A stretch of DNA of 64,000 nucleotides from the NCBI RefSeq assembly GCF_000973105.1, contig NC_015844.1:5142501-5206500 (forward strand), read 5' to 3'. The position numbers and the translations under genes are program-made. This document shows positions 8,185-16,995 of this stretch, in pieces. The notes beneath the pieces are model-generated. The model made no database searches. It was given only the letters and a program-made list of their open reading frames with translations, and had not been told where the DNA came from. The DNA is from Zobellia galactanivorans (GTDB lineage Bacteria > Bacteroidota > Bacteroidia > Flavobacteriales > Flavobacteriaceae). Position 1 is the first letter of the stretch. Every line of letters begins with the position of its first letter.

Positions 8185-9069
8185 TCAATCACCTTTATTT
8201 ATTTCGATTACGACTCTTTTTGGTTCAAGTTGTGAATGGTTAAAATAACACTTCAATTTTTCATTGGCTTCAACTCCCTCAATCGTATTTCCGTGCTCAA
8301 TTACAACTCCGTTTTCAAAAATATAAGCCCCATAATTGAATAAAAGTCCCGCTATTTCTTGCGGGCTATAATCGGCAAATCGAAATTCAAAGTCAGGAAG
8401 CCCTAGTGAGCTTAAACCAAGGGTATCCATCTTCATTTCGTTTTGTGTTTCTTGAATATTGAACAAGCGAACATTCATAAAGGCATTTATATTTTGATAG
8501 TTATTCTGGCTACTTCTTTCGAGAAAATCCTCGGGTTCCAAGATAACTTCACTGTTTCTTATCCATACCGCACTCGGCTTTATTGCGGAAACTATACTTG
8601 CTACGAACTTTTGAAAAAATTCGATTCTTTCCTTATACCCTAAATTTCGTGACATCAAGTCCGTCAACAAGATTTCATAGGAACATTTTTTGACCGTTTC
8701 TTCGGCCTCTTGCCAATTCCAAGATTGCCGGAAAGAATTCTCTAATTCGGCATATTCAATTTTATTTTCGTCAGGTATTAATATCGTTGCTTGGGCGGGA
8801 ATGTTGCCCTCGGCAAATTCCACTTCATAATCTTTGAAGAAATACTGCCTGAGATTTTTAGTTTTACCGCTAGCATCTGGAAACTCTATTGTTTTAAATC
8901 TATTTTTCAGCTCTTTTTCGATAAGTTCATCATTAAGTACGGGCTTATCCTCAAAGAACAATTTCACCATTAACAATTCAGGTGGATTTTCTAAGGATTC
9001 ATTTTCAGGAATATCTGCTTCGTTTTCAAGCTTTGGCTCATTTCCGAATATTTTTTTGAACAGACGCAT
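8185..9069 (-). CDS. DUF4261-like protein
   Basis: 294 residues. The N-terminus MRLFKKIFGNEP is a common opening of cytoplasmic proteins of this kind. After an acidic linker comes a first alpha/beta segment (LLMVKLFFEDKPVLNDELIEK), then about residues 160-290 with KPSAVWIRNSEVILEPEDF, LGLPDFEFRFADYSP and a GNTIEG turn, the order seen in DUF4261. DUF4261 proteins have no established activity and are often found singly in genomic islands. This gene is flanked by the two copies of a 78-bp direct repeat, so it may have entered as a unit. The assignment rests on pattern recall, hence moderate certainty. Confidence 0.55.
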   Translation of the reverse strand: MRLFKKIFGNEPKLENEADIPENESLENPPELLMVKLFFEDKPVLNDELIEKELKNRFKTIEFPDASGKTKNLRQYFFKDYEVEFAEGNIPAQATILIPDENKIEYAELENSFRQSWNWQEAEETVKKCSYEILLTDLMSRNLGYKERIEFFQKFVASIVSAIKPSAVWIRNSEVILEPEDFLERSSQNNYQNINAFMNVRLFNIQETQNEMKMDTLGLSSLGLPDFEFRFADYSPQEIAGLLFNYGAYIFENGVVIEHGNTIEGVEANEKLKCYFNHSQLEPKRVVIEINKGD

Positions 9070-9130
9070 TGGCTTCTATGGGTTTTTATAATGGAAGTTA
9101 ACAATTGGTTATTGCCCCCGATGGAAGTAG

Positions 9131-9208
9131 AACGCCTAAAATAATAAATCCTTATGCCCTTCTTAGAGAAAAGAGGGTGAAGCTTGGGCCGGCCAAGGGC
9201 CACATCCC
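9131..9208. repeat. 78-bp intergenic direct repeat, copy 2
   Basis: Same orientation as copy 1 at 8044..8121. It begins AACGCCTAAAA and ends GGCCAAGGGCCACATCCC. It sits between the DUF4261 gene and the Imm11-like gene. Confidence 0.75.
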
Positions 9209-9259
9209 TCGGCTTACGCCCCCCATTAAGCGTGTAGATAGTCCGCTTCCCCCGCGATT

Positions 9260-9811
9260 CTACGCTGATTTTATGGGTTCAAAATCAATACCGATAAACC
9301 TTGGTTCACATTGCTCCGTAAACATTTTAATGGCCACGTCATAATGCACCATGATCGTACTAGGCGACTCATAAAGACGAAAAAGTAATGTGCCTTCCGC
9401 TTTTTGGACATCAATGACGAGTTTTTTAAAATTATAACCTCCTAGGAGTTTATTCCCCTCACTTCGGTCCAGGTCAACACATTGTAATAGCCCAAATATA
9501 TTTACAACAGAAAAACCTTCCCATACGAGACCTAGGTCTGGGTTTTTTAAGGTGACCGGATAGGTTTGCAGATTATCTACACCTGCATTTTTAAGGGCGA
9601 GGATAAACCGTTCAGACATCAGGGGTATATACAATGATATCAGGTCACCGGGAGGGTTCTTTTCCGTAAAATTAACTTCTAGGGTGAATTTTTCATGGAT
9701 TAGCGTCTTGTTGTATGCCCCGGCCGTAAAACGGTCCGCATTGTCACTAAGGCTTCCCCATTCAGTTACACCAAGATCTTGTGAAGGCAAAATATTCAAA
9801 GTATAATACAT
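9260..9811 (-). CDS. Imm11 (DUF1629)-like protein
   Basis: 183 residues with no signal peptide. The C-terminal half carries LLFRLYESPSTIMVHYDVAIKMF, which follows the DUF1629/Imm11 pattern (an Arg-containing strand, then an I/V-V-H/D strand and a helix). The N-terminal half (FTAGAYNKTLIHEKFTLEV, LISLYIPLMSERFILAL) also fits. Imm11 members are immunity proteins of polymorphic toxin systems, but many copies are orphans that guard against toxins of neighbours. No toxin gene lies in the window. Together with the genes at 7161 and 8185 it forms a short array of unrelated small cytoplasmic proteins. The toxin neutralised, if any, cannot be told. Confidence 0.5.
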   Translation of the reverse strand: MYYTLNILPSQDLGVTEWGSLSDNADRFTAGAYNKTLIHEKFTLEVNFTEKNPPGDLISLYIPLMSERFILALKNAGVDNLQTYPVTLKNPDLGLVWEGFSVVNIFGLLQCVDLDRSEGNKLLGGYNFKKLVIDVQKAEGTLLFRLYESPSTIMVHYDVAIKMFTEQCEPRFIGIDFEPIKSA

Positions 9812-9956
9812 AGGCTTTTCGTTACATATCGGGCATTTGCTGTTTGGCAGGCTATAAACCTAAGGCATCGACAATTGGGCCAATGAAAAATCCGCCTTAT
9901 CCAAAACAAAAAACATTAAATATTTTTGATACGGCAACACTCAATGTTGAGTGTTT

Positions 9957-10733
9957 TTAAAATAATTGATTTAACAAACAGTATTGCACCAGCTTTTGTG
10001 TGGAATCGAAATTCAGCTTTTTAAGTATATTCCTTCTATGGCCGTCTACCGTATGTGAGCTAATAAAAAGCTTTTCGCCTATTTCCCTACTGGTCTTGTT
10101 CAGGGCCAATAAACGAATTACATCGTGCTCCCTATTGGTCAATGAATTCGTGTTTATGAGCTTTTGGGAGTAGTTTTTATGGTACAATATTTCATACTCA
10201 TTGTTTTCGTTTAGTTTTTTTATCAAACATACGATGGGCCTATATTCACCCTTGCCGGTAACCGTACAATGGGCAATACCAATAATAGGCTTACCGTTTT
10301 CATCAAAATAGGTAGGTGTTTGATGTTCTAAAATGTTGCAATACTTTCCTTTACTATTTTTTACCCTAAAATTCCAGGTATAGTTTAACTTATTACGATC
10401 CTCTTGTTTCACTTTTGTCATCGTAAAATGCATTAGATCTTCCAAGGCACCCATCCAAACAGCTAGGTCATCGGGATGAAAATAAGACAGCCAATATTTG
10501 GCGCCTATGTCACACATTTTAATTCTATCCAAGCCCAAGGCATATTCAAAGTTTTTACTGACAAAGGCATACTTCTGTGTCGTGGTATTGGTTACAATAA
10601 AAAAGGACTCATTGTGGGGCAAGTACTCATCTAGCTCCCTTAATTTATTGAGATGATTTTCTATTATGGTATTTTGATACTCTTTATTGGTATTGAATAT
10701 TTCTTTAAATAAATCAATGCTTGTTTTGGTCAT
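9957..10733 (-). CDS. PAS-like sensor with LuxR-type DNA-binding domain
   Basis: 258 residues. Residues about 40-170 form a PAS-like sensor (ESFFIVTNTTTQKYAFVS, then a DLAVWMGALEDLM helix and YTWNFRVKNSKGKYCNILE). Residues about 195-258 form the GerE/LuxR helix-turn-helix: LTNREHDVIRLLALNKTSRE, then SSHTVDGHRRNILKKL. No receiver domain is present, so it is a one-component regulator. This architecture is frequent in Flavobacteriia, and the ligand of the PAS part is not known. It is a single gene on the minus strand. The 145 bases between it and the Imm11-like gene contain no obvious element. Confidence 0.85.
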   Translation of the reverse strand: MTKTSIDLFKEIFNTNKEYQNTIIENHLNKLRELDEYLPHNESFFIVTNTTTQKYAFVSKNFEYALGLDRIKMCDIGAKYWLSYFHPDDLAVWMGALEDLMHFTMTKVKQEDRNKLNYTWNFRVKNSKGKYCNILEHQTPTYFDENGKPIIGIAHCTVTGKGEYRPIVCLIKKLNENNEYEILYHKNYSQKLINTNSLTNREHDVIRLLALNKTSREIGEKLFISSHTVDGHRRNILKKLNFDSTQKLVQYCLLNQLF

Positions 10734-10848
10734 TCGTACATCATTCTTAGCTTTAAAAAAATAGTTTTAGGTTCGTTAAGGCTTATATCCCATCATGCCC
10801 TTCCTCCTGCGACCGAAACTATCGGCAAGGACAAAAGACTTGGGTCTT

Positions 10849-11766
10849 TTAGGAAATTTCAATGACTACGTTCCCTCTTTTTCGCCCCTTATCCACATAT
10901 TCGTGGGCCTTTACGATTTCTTCTAGTTGAAAACGTTGGTCGATAAAAGCTTTTAGTTCTTCTCTTTCCGCCATTTCCCTGATGAGCTCAAGGGTTTCGT
11001 CTTTTTCTTTGGTCATCATTTTTACCGAAACGAAAGTACCCCCGGGGTTTAGTACCTTTTTGGCCTTTGATTTGGAGGTCTTTCCAACGGCATCAAAAAC
11101 GATATCGAATTTTTCATCGCCAGCGGAATAGTCCTCTTTTTTATAATCGATCACGCTTTGCACCCCCAAGGATCTTAGCATTTCAAAATTGGAAGTGGAA
11201 CACACCCCTTTTACCGTGGCGCCTTTTTGACTTGCGATTTGAACGGCATAGCTTCCTACACTGCCGGAAGCCCCATAGACCAATACGTTTTGTCCTTTTT
11301 TTAATTGGGTTTTCCCTAAAAGGTAGATGGCCGTCATTGCCCCGATCGGTAGGGCCGCTGCCTCTTGATACCCCAGGTTTTTAGGTTTTAGGGCAACAAC
11401 GCCGCTTTTCCATTTTTGCGGTAAGCATATATATTCGGCATACGAGCCTGTACTCAGCATAGTTGTCGTACCGAATACGCTGTCCCCCACCTTAAATCGC
11501 GTGACTCCCTTTCCTATTTCTTCTACAACCCCGGCCAATTCATGGCCTAAAATTTTCTTTTTCGGTTTAAAAAGTCCGAATATCAATCGGGCAGGAAGCC
11601 AAAACAAAGGAGGGAAGTCGGAACTTCGAAGCCGCGCATCTCCTGAAGTAACCGTGGCCGCACATATTTTTACCAAAATCTCATCGTCTTTTGGTATCGG
11701 TTTTTCTACCTGTTTTAGGGTAAGGACATTTGGGGGACCATACGCTTCGTAAATAACTGCTTTCAT
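10849..11766 (-). CDS. MDR-family NAD(P)-dependent oxidoreductase (quinone reductase-like)
   Basis: 305 residues. MKAVIYEAYGPPNVLTLKQVEKP is the usual MDR start. Residues about 80-110 carry GHELAGVVEEIGKGVTRFKVGD, and about 160-185 the Rossmann GASGSVGSYAVQIA. The catalytic and structural zinc Cys clusters of classical alcohol dehydrogenases are absent, so this is the zinc-free quinone oxidoreductase type that reduces activated double bonds or quinones with NADPH. It is a single gene. A short hairpin (AAAAGAC / GTCTTTT) overlaps its stop and could end transcription. The substrate is unknown. Confidence 0.85.
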   Translation of the reverse strand: MKAVIYEAYGPPNVLTLKQVEKPIPKDDEILVKICAATVTSGDARLRSSDFPPLFWLPARLIFGLFKPKKKILGHELAGVVEEIGKGVTRFKVGDSVFGTTTMLSTGSYAEYICLPQKWKSGVVALKPKNLGYQEAAALPIGAMTAIYLLGKTQLKKGQNVLVYGASGSVGSYAVQIASQKGATVKGVCSTSNFEMLRSLGVQSVIDYKKEDYSAGDEKFDIVFDAVGKTSKSKAKKVLNPGGTFVSVKMMTKEKDETLELIREMAEREELKAFIDQRFQLEEIVKAHEYVDKGRKRGNVVIEIS

Positions 11767-11991
11767 ATTGCCTTTGGTTTTCTGGAAATTACGAACAACA
11801 GTCCTATAGGTCCTATATCCCGCATATTTCTTTTACTTCCCCTAATATATAAATAATCCTCTTTCCCCCTATCATACTGTATACATAGATTGCAGGCCCA
11901 GCCCTGATTTTGAGGGAGCGGAAAGGAATTCCCTTAAAAAAGGGCTAGCTACACTCGTGTCAGCTCGGGACAACCACCTTCAACAAAAAAA

Positions 11992-12021
11992 GCGGATGCC
12001 GGTTCTAAAACCAGCATCCGC
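11992..12021 (-). terminator. Intrinsic terminator of the peroxiredoxin gene
   Basis: GCGGATGCC-GGTT pairs with AACC-AGCATCCGC with one mismatch and a 4-base loop. On the minus strand the stem is followed by seven T. It lies 25 bases after the peroxiredoxin stop. Confidence 0.85.
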
Positions 12022-12045
12022 CCTCAATATATCCATCACTGTTCC

Positions 12046-12762
12046 TTATTTCTTTCTCAGCACACGGTCCAGTACCATATCCTTATCGAGTTTCTTGGTA
12101 CAGAAAAACCAATCCTTACAATCGATATCGCCATCTTCCATTCGGTCCTTGGCCGTACCGCAGGAGCCTGCGGGGCCTACGATGACGTCGTCTCCGGGCC
12201 TCCAATCGGCTGGGGTGGCCACATCGAATTCATCGGCGGCCTGCAAGGCGATGATCACCCGGTACAATTCGTCAAAGTTCCTGCCCAAGCTCAAAGGGTA
12301 GTAGATAATGGTCCTGATAATTCCCTTAGGGTCGATAAAAAAGACGGCCCTGACCGCTTTGGTAGTATCTTCGTTAGGCTGTATCATGCCGTATTTTTTG
12401 GCTACATCCATGGTAATGTCCTCGATCAGGGGAAAGTTGACCTCAATGTTTTTCATTCCCTTGTACTCGATCTTTTCCTTGATGGTACGCAACCAGGCAA
12501 TATGGCTGTAGAGCCCGTCAATCGAAAGGCCTACAAGCTTACAGTTGGCCTCGGCAAACTTCTCTTCCATAGAGGCGAAGGTCATAAACTCCGAGGTACA
12601 AACGGGGGTAAAATCGGCCGGGTGACTAAAAAGAATGACCCAACTTCCCTTATAGTCCGCCGGAAAATTAATATCTCCTTGAGTGGTTACCGCTTTAAAT
12701 TCGGGGGCAGCATCGCCTATTCTTGGCATGCTGGTTACTTCATATTCTTTATCTTGTTCCAT
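12046..12762 (-). CDS. Peroxiredoxin, Prx6 / archaeal AhpC type
   Basis: 238 residues. The peroxidatic Cys is C55 in HPADFTPVCTSEF. The long C-terminal domain with GPAGSCGTAKDRM and a further Cys pair (DIDCKDWFFC) matches the longer Prx6-type enzymes found in archaea and many bacteria, in which C-terminal cysteines can take part in resolution. The reaction is reduction of hydrogen peroxide and organic peroxides at the expense of a thiol donor. It is a single gene with a strong terminator just after it. The partner reductant is not encoded nearby; the thioredoxin-like protein at 16996..17232 is in a separate operon. Confidence 0.9.
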   Translation of the reverse strand: MEQDKEYEVTSMPRIGDAAPEFKAVTTQGDINFPADYKGSWVILFSHPADFTPVCTSEFMTFASMEEKFAEANCKLVGLSIDGLYSHIAWLRTIKEKIEYKGMKNIEVNFPLIEDITMDVAKKYGMIQPNEDTTKAVRAVFFIDPKGIIRTIIYYPLSLGRNFDELYRVIIALQAADEFDVATPADWRPGDDVIVGPAGSCGTAKDRMEDGDIDCKDWFFCTKKLDKDMVLDRVLRKK

Positions 12763-13040
12763 TACTCTATTATTTAGGATTCATAATAGCAGCAAGGTAT
12801 TCGATATACGCAGCATCCACAGTTACCTATGTTACAAAAACCCTTTTTCTTCGGCCTATTACAAAGGTGAGTTCTGCCTTGGCTACCGCCTGCCCGTAGC
12901 ACTCAGGACATTTTACATTTAATCAAGTACATGTTGCAACTACGCTTTGTCGCACCCAACTAAATTTGGCCTAAATCGCTATAGTGGCTATTCGCATACA
13001 GGCCCTAAAAATGTACCGTACCGATCTTTTCAAAAAACCA

Positions 13041-13069
13041 AAAGGGCCCGGTTAAAAACCGGACCCTTT
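13041..13069 (-). terminator. Intrinsic terminator after the zinc alcohol dehydrogenase
   Basis: AAAGGG-C-CCGGTT pairs with AACCGG-A-CCCTTT around a 3-base loop. A T-rich run (TGGTTTTTTG) follows on the minus strand. It is about 125 bases past the dehydrogenase stop. The rest of the 12763-13192 gap has no coding frame that I can support. Confidence 0.75.
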
Positions 13070-13192
13070 CTTCGCTAATTTATACACTTTTATGATGGTC
13101 TACAAAAAAAGTGTATCGGTCTACATATGAGAACCTGCTTCTAAACCGACCGTAAAATGGCACCGGTCGACCTAGTCTTTCTTGATGCTAGT

Positions 13193-14230
13193 TTAATCAA
13201 CATCAATAATAAGCTTCATGGCCTTTTCTTTTGAGGCGTTCAAGAACACTTCGTAGGCCTTTTCCATTTCACTTAGTTTAAAGTGGTGCGTAATCAATTT
13301 GTTTACCGGCAACTTGTTGGTAGACACGGCCTTCATCAACATAGGGATGGTGTTGGTATTTACCAGTCCGGTTGTAATGGTCAAGTTTTTGATCCACAGG
13401 TCTTGGATCTCAAAATCCACTTTTTTACCGTGCACCCCAACATTGGCGATATTTCCGCCCGGTTTTACTATTTTTTGGCATACATCCCAGGTTTGAGGGA
13501 TACCAACGGCCTCTATGGCCACATCTACCCCTTCCTCGCCAACAATTTCCGCCAGCTCTTCCTGTAGGTTGTCGGAAGGTTTTAAGGTGTGGGTGGCCCC
13601 CAATTGCTTGGCCATCTCCAACCGGTTCTCGTCGAGGTCGATTACCACGATTATCGCGGGCGAATAGAACTGGGCGGTCAAGAGAACGGAGATCCCTATA
13701 GGCCCAGCACCCACAATGGCAATGGCATCACCCGGTTTTACCTCACCGTATTGCACCCCGATTTCGTGCCCCGTAGGTAAAATATCGCTGATCATTACCG
13801 CCACCTCGTCATCGATAGAGTCGGGTATTTTGTACAGGCTATTGTCGGCATGGGGAATTCGCACATATTCGGCCTGTACCCCATCGATCATATGACCTAG
13901 GATCCAACCGCCATCCTTACAATGCGAATAGAGTTGTTTTTTACAATATTCACACGAGCCGCATGAGGTAATACAGGAAATAATGACCTTGTCCCCCACT
14001 TTGAACTGGGAAACGCTGTCGCCTACCTCCTCTATGATTCCCACACCTTCGTGGCCCAAGGTAATACCGTCCCTCATATAGGGGTTCTTCCCTTTGTAAA
14101 TACCGGAGTCGGTTCCACAGATGGTGGTCTTTACGACCTTTACAATGGCATCGGTCGTTTTTTCAATAACAGGTTTGGCTTTTTCCTCGAGGGCGATGTT
14201 ATGATCGCCATGATAAACTAACGCTTTCAT
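13193..14230 (-). CDS. Zinc-dependent alcohol dehydrogenase, MDR family
   Basis: 345 residues. The catalytic zinc site is C38 in TTICGTDSGIYKG and GHEGVGIIEEVG. The structural zinc site is four cysteines at about 89-103 (SCGSCEYCKKQLYSHC). The Rossmann fold VGAGPIGISVL is followed by an acidic residue after the second strand (VIDLDENR), which favours NAD over NADP. The likely reaction is reversible oxidation of a secondary or short-chain alcohol. It is the first gene upstream of its terminator and is preceded, 51 bases away, by the end of the operon at 14282..17232. It may be transcribed together with that operon, because no terminator separates them. Confidence 0.9.
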   Translation of the reverse strand: MKALVYHGDHNIALEEKAKPVIEKTTDAIVKVVKTTICGTDSGIYKGKNPYMRDGITLGHEGVGIIEEVGDSVSQFKVGDKVIISCITSCGSCEYCKKQLYSHCKDGGWILGHMIDGVQAEYVRIPHADNSLYKIPDSIDDEVAVMISDILPTGHEIGVQYGEVKPGDAIAIVGAGPIGISVLLTAQFYSPAIIVVIDLDENRLEMAKQLGATHTLKPSDNLQEELAEIVGEEGVDVAIEAVGIPQTWDVCQKIVKPGGNIANVGVHGKKVDFEIQDLWIKNLTITTGLVNTNTIPMLMKAVSTNKLPVNKLITHHFKLSEMEKAYEVFLNASKEKAMKLIIDVD

Positions 14231-14281
14231 AAGTCTTACTTTTTTATGTTATGAATTACTATGTATGTGTTCTTCCCTGCA

Positions 14282-15598
14282 CTAATCTTTTTGCTGGCAT
14301 TCTGATGTGTCCTTGTTAAGGATATCCGTTTTTATAAAATCGTTTCTTAACACCGGTTTCCACTTGAAATCGACGGTTTCCGTTACGGTAAAATTATTCT
14401 TAGGGTCGGTCGACAATAGGGTTTCGGTGAAATCGTCCTCCATTTTTCTAAGCTTGTCCAGTTCGCACGGGGGCAATTCCCCTTTTACGGCAAGGGCGCC
14501 CAGTTTATCTATTTCCCCTGGTTTTACTCCTTGGTTCATGCGTACGGTTACGGCTTTTTGGGTATCGATACGTTGCACGGTAAACAGGCCGTCGATATCC
14601 TTGGAAACATAAAAGGTGTTGAATTGATACCGTGCCCCTGTATCGTATATGGCCGCATCGGTAAGGCAGGGCGAGGGTTGGCTCACAATGCGGGTATTGG
14701 TACGGTCTATGGGGCCGTCTTGATACAGTTCGCCTAAGGCCTCTTGCAGGGCCAGATGGCCCACTACCAAACCGTCGCAAAGGTGACCGTGAAATTTGAC
14801 GAGGTCGTTAAGGTCTATATCTTGTACATTTCCCAGTCGCCCTTTGGAGAAATCGGTGTCATTGACCCGCATTCCCGTCTTGATATGGTTTTCCCTTTTG
14901 GGCAGGTAAAGTGTAAAGGATCGGGCTCCCGAGTTAATTTTGTCCAAATGGCCCATAAAGCTTTGGTCGTCCTTTAAAAAATGGACGTGGACAAAGCTTT
15001 TCGAACCTGTAAATATTCCCTGGTGTTGTTCCGAATAAAAGCCTACCAATTGCCCTTTCTCGTTTTGTGACGTGAATTTTTGGGACTTTACATCGGGTTT
15101 GTAACCTTCTACCTCAGGGTTTCTGGGAGTAACGATATGTATCGTCATTTCATCGAACTGCCCTGTAATACGAAACGCAAAAGGTTCTTTGAGATTATAG
15201 CCCTTTGTTTCGGCAAGGGCCGTGACCTTTTCTTGGATTTCCTGAACGCTGTTCAGCGGACCGTCTAGATCAAAGGCTTCCCACTCGGGCACATGGCTAT
15301 ACACGAAAAATGGGGAACGGATGTCCCAACTTTGTCCCACAAGGGCCTTCCCGGTTTCAAAAGCCGAGGCATGAAAGGGCTTGCCGTCAACAACGGTTAT
15401 TTCGCCTTTCATGCGGTCATAGGGCCCCATGCCGTACAGGTGCGATTTCTGGGGAAGGGTATCCAACCAGACCTTAAGATCGTAAGTGTTGCCCATATCC
15501 TTCATCGCCCCAACAGCGTACACTTCTGGCACGGTCTGTCCTCTGAGGAACTGCGATGTAAAAACGATGATGGAAAGGATGGAGATTAATTTTTTCAT
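14282..15598 (-). CDS. Secreted acetolactate decarboxylase-like + FmdE-domain fusion
   Basis: 438 residues from the ATG at 15598 (a GTG at 15607 is also open), beginning with a Sec signal peptide (MKKLISILSIIVFTSQF, then GQ). Residues about 25-225 follow the alpha-acetolactate decarboxylase fold: MKGEITVVDGKPF (E66), FAFRITGQF (R143) and HVHFLKDDQSFMGH with the three zinc His at 204, 206 and 217. Residues about 260-400 are an FmdE domain with FHGHLCDG (H270, H272, C274) and PSPCLTDAA. FmdE is named from formylmethanofuran dehydrogenase operons and binds zinc, but its chemistry is not known. A secreted fusion of these two domains is unusual. It is last in a tight operon with a permease, OsmC and thioredoxin, 12 bases after the permease stop. 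Confidence 0.75.
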   Translation of the reverse strand: MKKLISILSIIVFTSQFLRGQTVPEVYAVGAMKDMGNTYDLKVWLDTLPQKSHLYGMGPYDRMKGEITVVDGKPFHASAFETGKALVGQSWDIRSPFFVYSHVPEWEAFDLDGPLNSVQEIQEKVTALAETKGYNLKEPFAFRITGQFDEMTIHIVTPRNPEVEGYKPDVKSQKFTSQNEKGQLVGFYSEQHQGIFTGSKSFVHVHFLKDDQSFMGHLDKINSGARSFTLYLPKRENHIKTGMRVNDTDFSKGRLGNVQDIDLNDLVKFHGHLCDGLVVGHLALQEALGELYQDGPIDRTNTRIVSQPSPCLTDAAIYDTGARYQFNTFYVSKDIDGLFTVQRIDTQKAVTVRMNQGVKPGEIDKLGALAVKGELPPCELDKLRKMEDDFTETLLSTDPKNNFTVTETVDFKWKPVLRNDFIKTDILNKDTSECQQKD

Positions 15599-15610
15599 AG
15601 ATGACACGAA

Positions 15611-16585
15611 TTACAAGATGAGGTTGAATAGATATCCCGATAGAATGATGCATAGCGTCACGACCCCAAAGAAAATAGCGATCAGTTTTAAGGACATCAC
15701 TTTTTTGAGCAAGGTGGCCTCGGGAATGGAGAGGCCTACCGTGGCCATCATAAAGGCAATGGCCGTACCCAAGGGCACCCCTTTGGCCACAAAGACCTGG
15801 ATGATGGGAACAATACCGGCGGCATTCGCATACATGGGTACGGCCACCAGAACGGCCAGGGGAACCGTCCACCATTGGCCACCGCCCAAATAGCGGTCAA
15901 AGAAGTTCTCGGGCACGTAACCGTGCATGGCGGCGCCAATGGCGATGCCTATAATTACATATAACAGCACTCCCTTGACAATATCCCAGGCGCCACGGGT
16001 TATCTCGGGCAGGCGATCGCGAAAACTTCGCTTCTCTTCTTGGTACTCGGCCTGCTGCCTCTTGTTTTCAAGAATTTCCTTTACCCAATCGGAGAGTAAG
16101 GGCTCCAAATTCATTTTACCCAAAAGCCATCCCCCGACCGAGCCTAATAAAATGCCCGACAAGGCATAGATCAAGGTGGCCTTTATGCCGAACATCCCCA
16201 AAAACATGGCAACGGCCACTTCGTTGACCAAGGGTGAGGTGATCAAAAAGGCAAAGGTGACGCCCAAGGGAATGCCCCCTTGTACAAAACCGATAAAAAG
16301 GGGTACGGACGAACAAGAGCAAAAAGGGGTGATGGCCCCAAAGATGGAGGCGAAAAAGTATTCCAGGCCATAGAGCTTTTTCCTGTTCAGATAGTCCTTT
16401 AGGCGTTCAATGGGGAAGTAGGCGTTTACGACCCCCATGATAAAAACGATAAAGAACAGGAGGATTAGAATTTTCAGGGTGTCGAACACAAAGAAATTCA
16501 AGGCCGTGCCCAAATGGGTATCCGCTCCTATTCCAAACACCGAATAGATCAACCAATCGGCAAAATGCTGAAGCCAATCAAACAT
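15611..16585 (-). CDS. ArsP/YraQ-type permease (UPF0718)
   Basis: 324 residues with about eight membrane helices. ITPFCSCSSVPLFIGFVQGGIPLG carries the conserved Cys motif of this permease family, and LITSPLVNEVA follows. The second half repeats the pattern (VPMYANAAGIVPIIQVFVAKGVPLG). Members such as ArsP export trivalent organoarsenicals, while others are linked to sulfur or redox compounds. Substrate is therefore uncertain. A cytoplasmic loop of charged residues (about 155-195) splits the halves. The start overlaps the OsmC stop by 8 bases, so translation is probably coupled. Confidence 0.85.
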   Translation of the reverse strand: MFDWLQHFADWLIYSVFGIGADTHLGTALNFFVFDTLKILILLFFIVFIMGVVNAYFPIERLKDYLNRKKLYGLEYFFASIFGAITPFCSCSSVPLFIGFVQGGIPLGVTFAFLITSPLVNEVAVAMFLGMFGIKATLIYALSGILLGSVGGWLLGKMNLEPLLSDWVKEILENKRQQAEYQEEKRSFRDRLPEITRGAWDIVKGVLLYVIIGIAIGAAMHGYVPENFFDRYLGGGQWWTVPLAVLVAVPMYANAAGIVPIIQVFVAKGVPLGTAIAFMMATVGLSIPEATLLKKVMSLKLIAIFFGVVTLCIILSGYLFNLIL

Positions 16586-16985
16586 TAGGAACGGTTTTTA
16601 TGGTTCCCGAAATGGAACATGACAGTTTTACGGTATTGTAAATGGTACCGAATTTTTCGATATTCTTTTTCAATAGGGCCGTATTCAATTTGTCATCATC
16701 GCTGTAAATCGTTAAGCTGTATTCGATGTTATCCATTCTTGGGGGATTCTCTAGGCGCGTAGCCTTTACCTCGAGGGTGGTTTTGGTATAGGAGAATCGC
16801 ATCATGGTAGAAAAACGCTCCACATTCTTTAGCATACAGGCAGCGAACGACCCCAAAAACAACTCGGCGGGATTGGGCAGACTGTCGGCAGTTTTAGGCG
16901 TTGTGCCAAAATCGATGTTCGATTCCTTTATATGGATCGTTGCATCGTCATGGGCCATCGAGGAAGCTTTGATTTGGTAGTCCAT
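16578..16985 (-). CDS. OsmC/Ohr-family peroxiredoxin-like protein
   Basis: 135 residues. NPAELFLGSFAACMLKNVERF carries the first conserved Cys of the OsmC fold and LSCSISG the second. Both are retained, so thiol-based reduction of organic hydroperoxides or another sulfur-transfer activity is possible. The remainder (beta hairpins, then IEKFGTIYNTV helix) fits the family. It is second in the operon, 10 bases after the thioredoxin stop and overlapping the permease start. The grouping with a CPxC thioredoxin and a UPF0718 permease recurs in other bacteria in my recollection. Confidence 0.85.
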   Translation of the reverse strand: MDYQIKASSMAHDDATIHIKESNIDFGTTPKTADSLPNPAELFLGSFAACMLKNVERFSTMMRFSYTKTTLEVKATRLENPPRMDNIEYSLTIYSDDDKLNTALLKKNIEKFGTIYNTVKLSCSISGTIKTVPNV

Positions 16986-16995
16986 AATACCCTTA

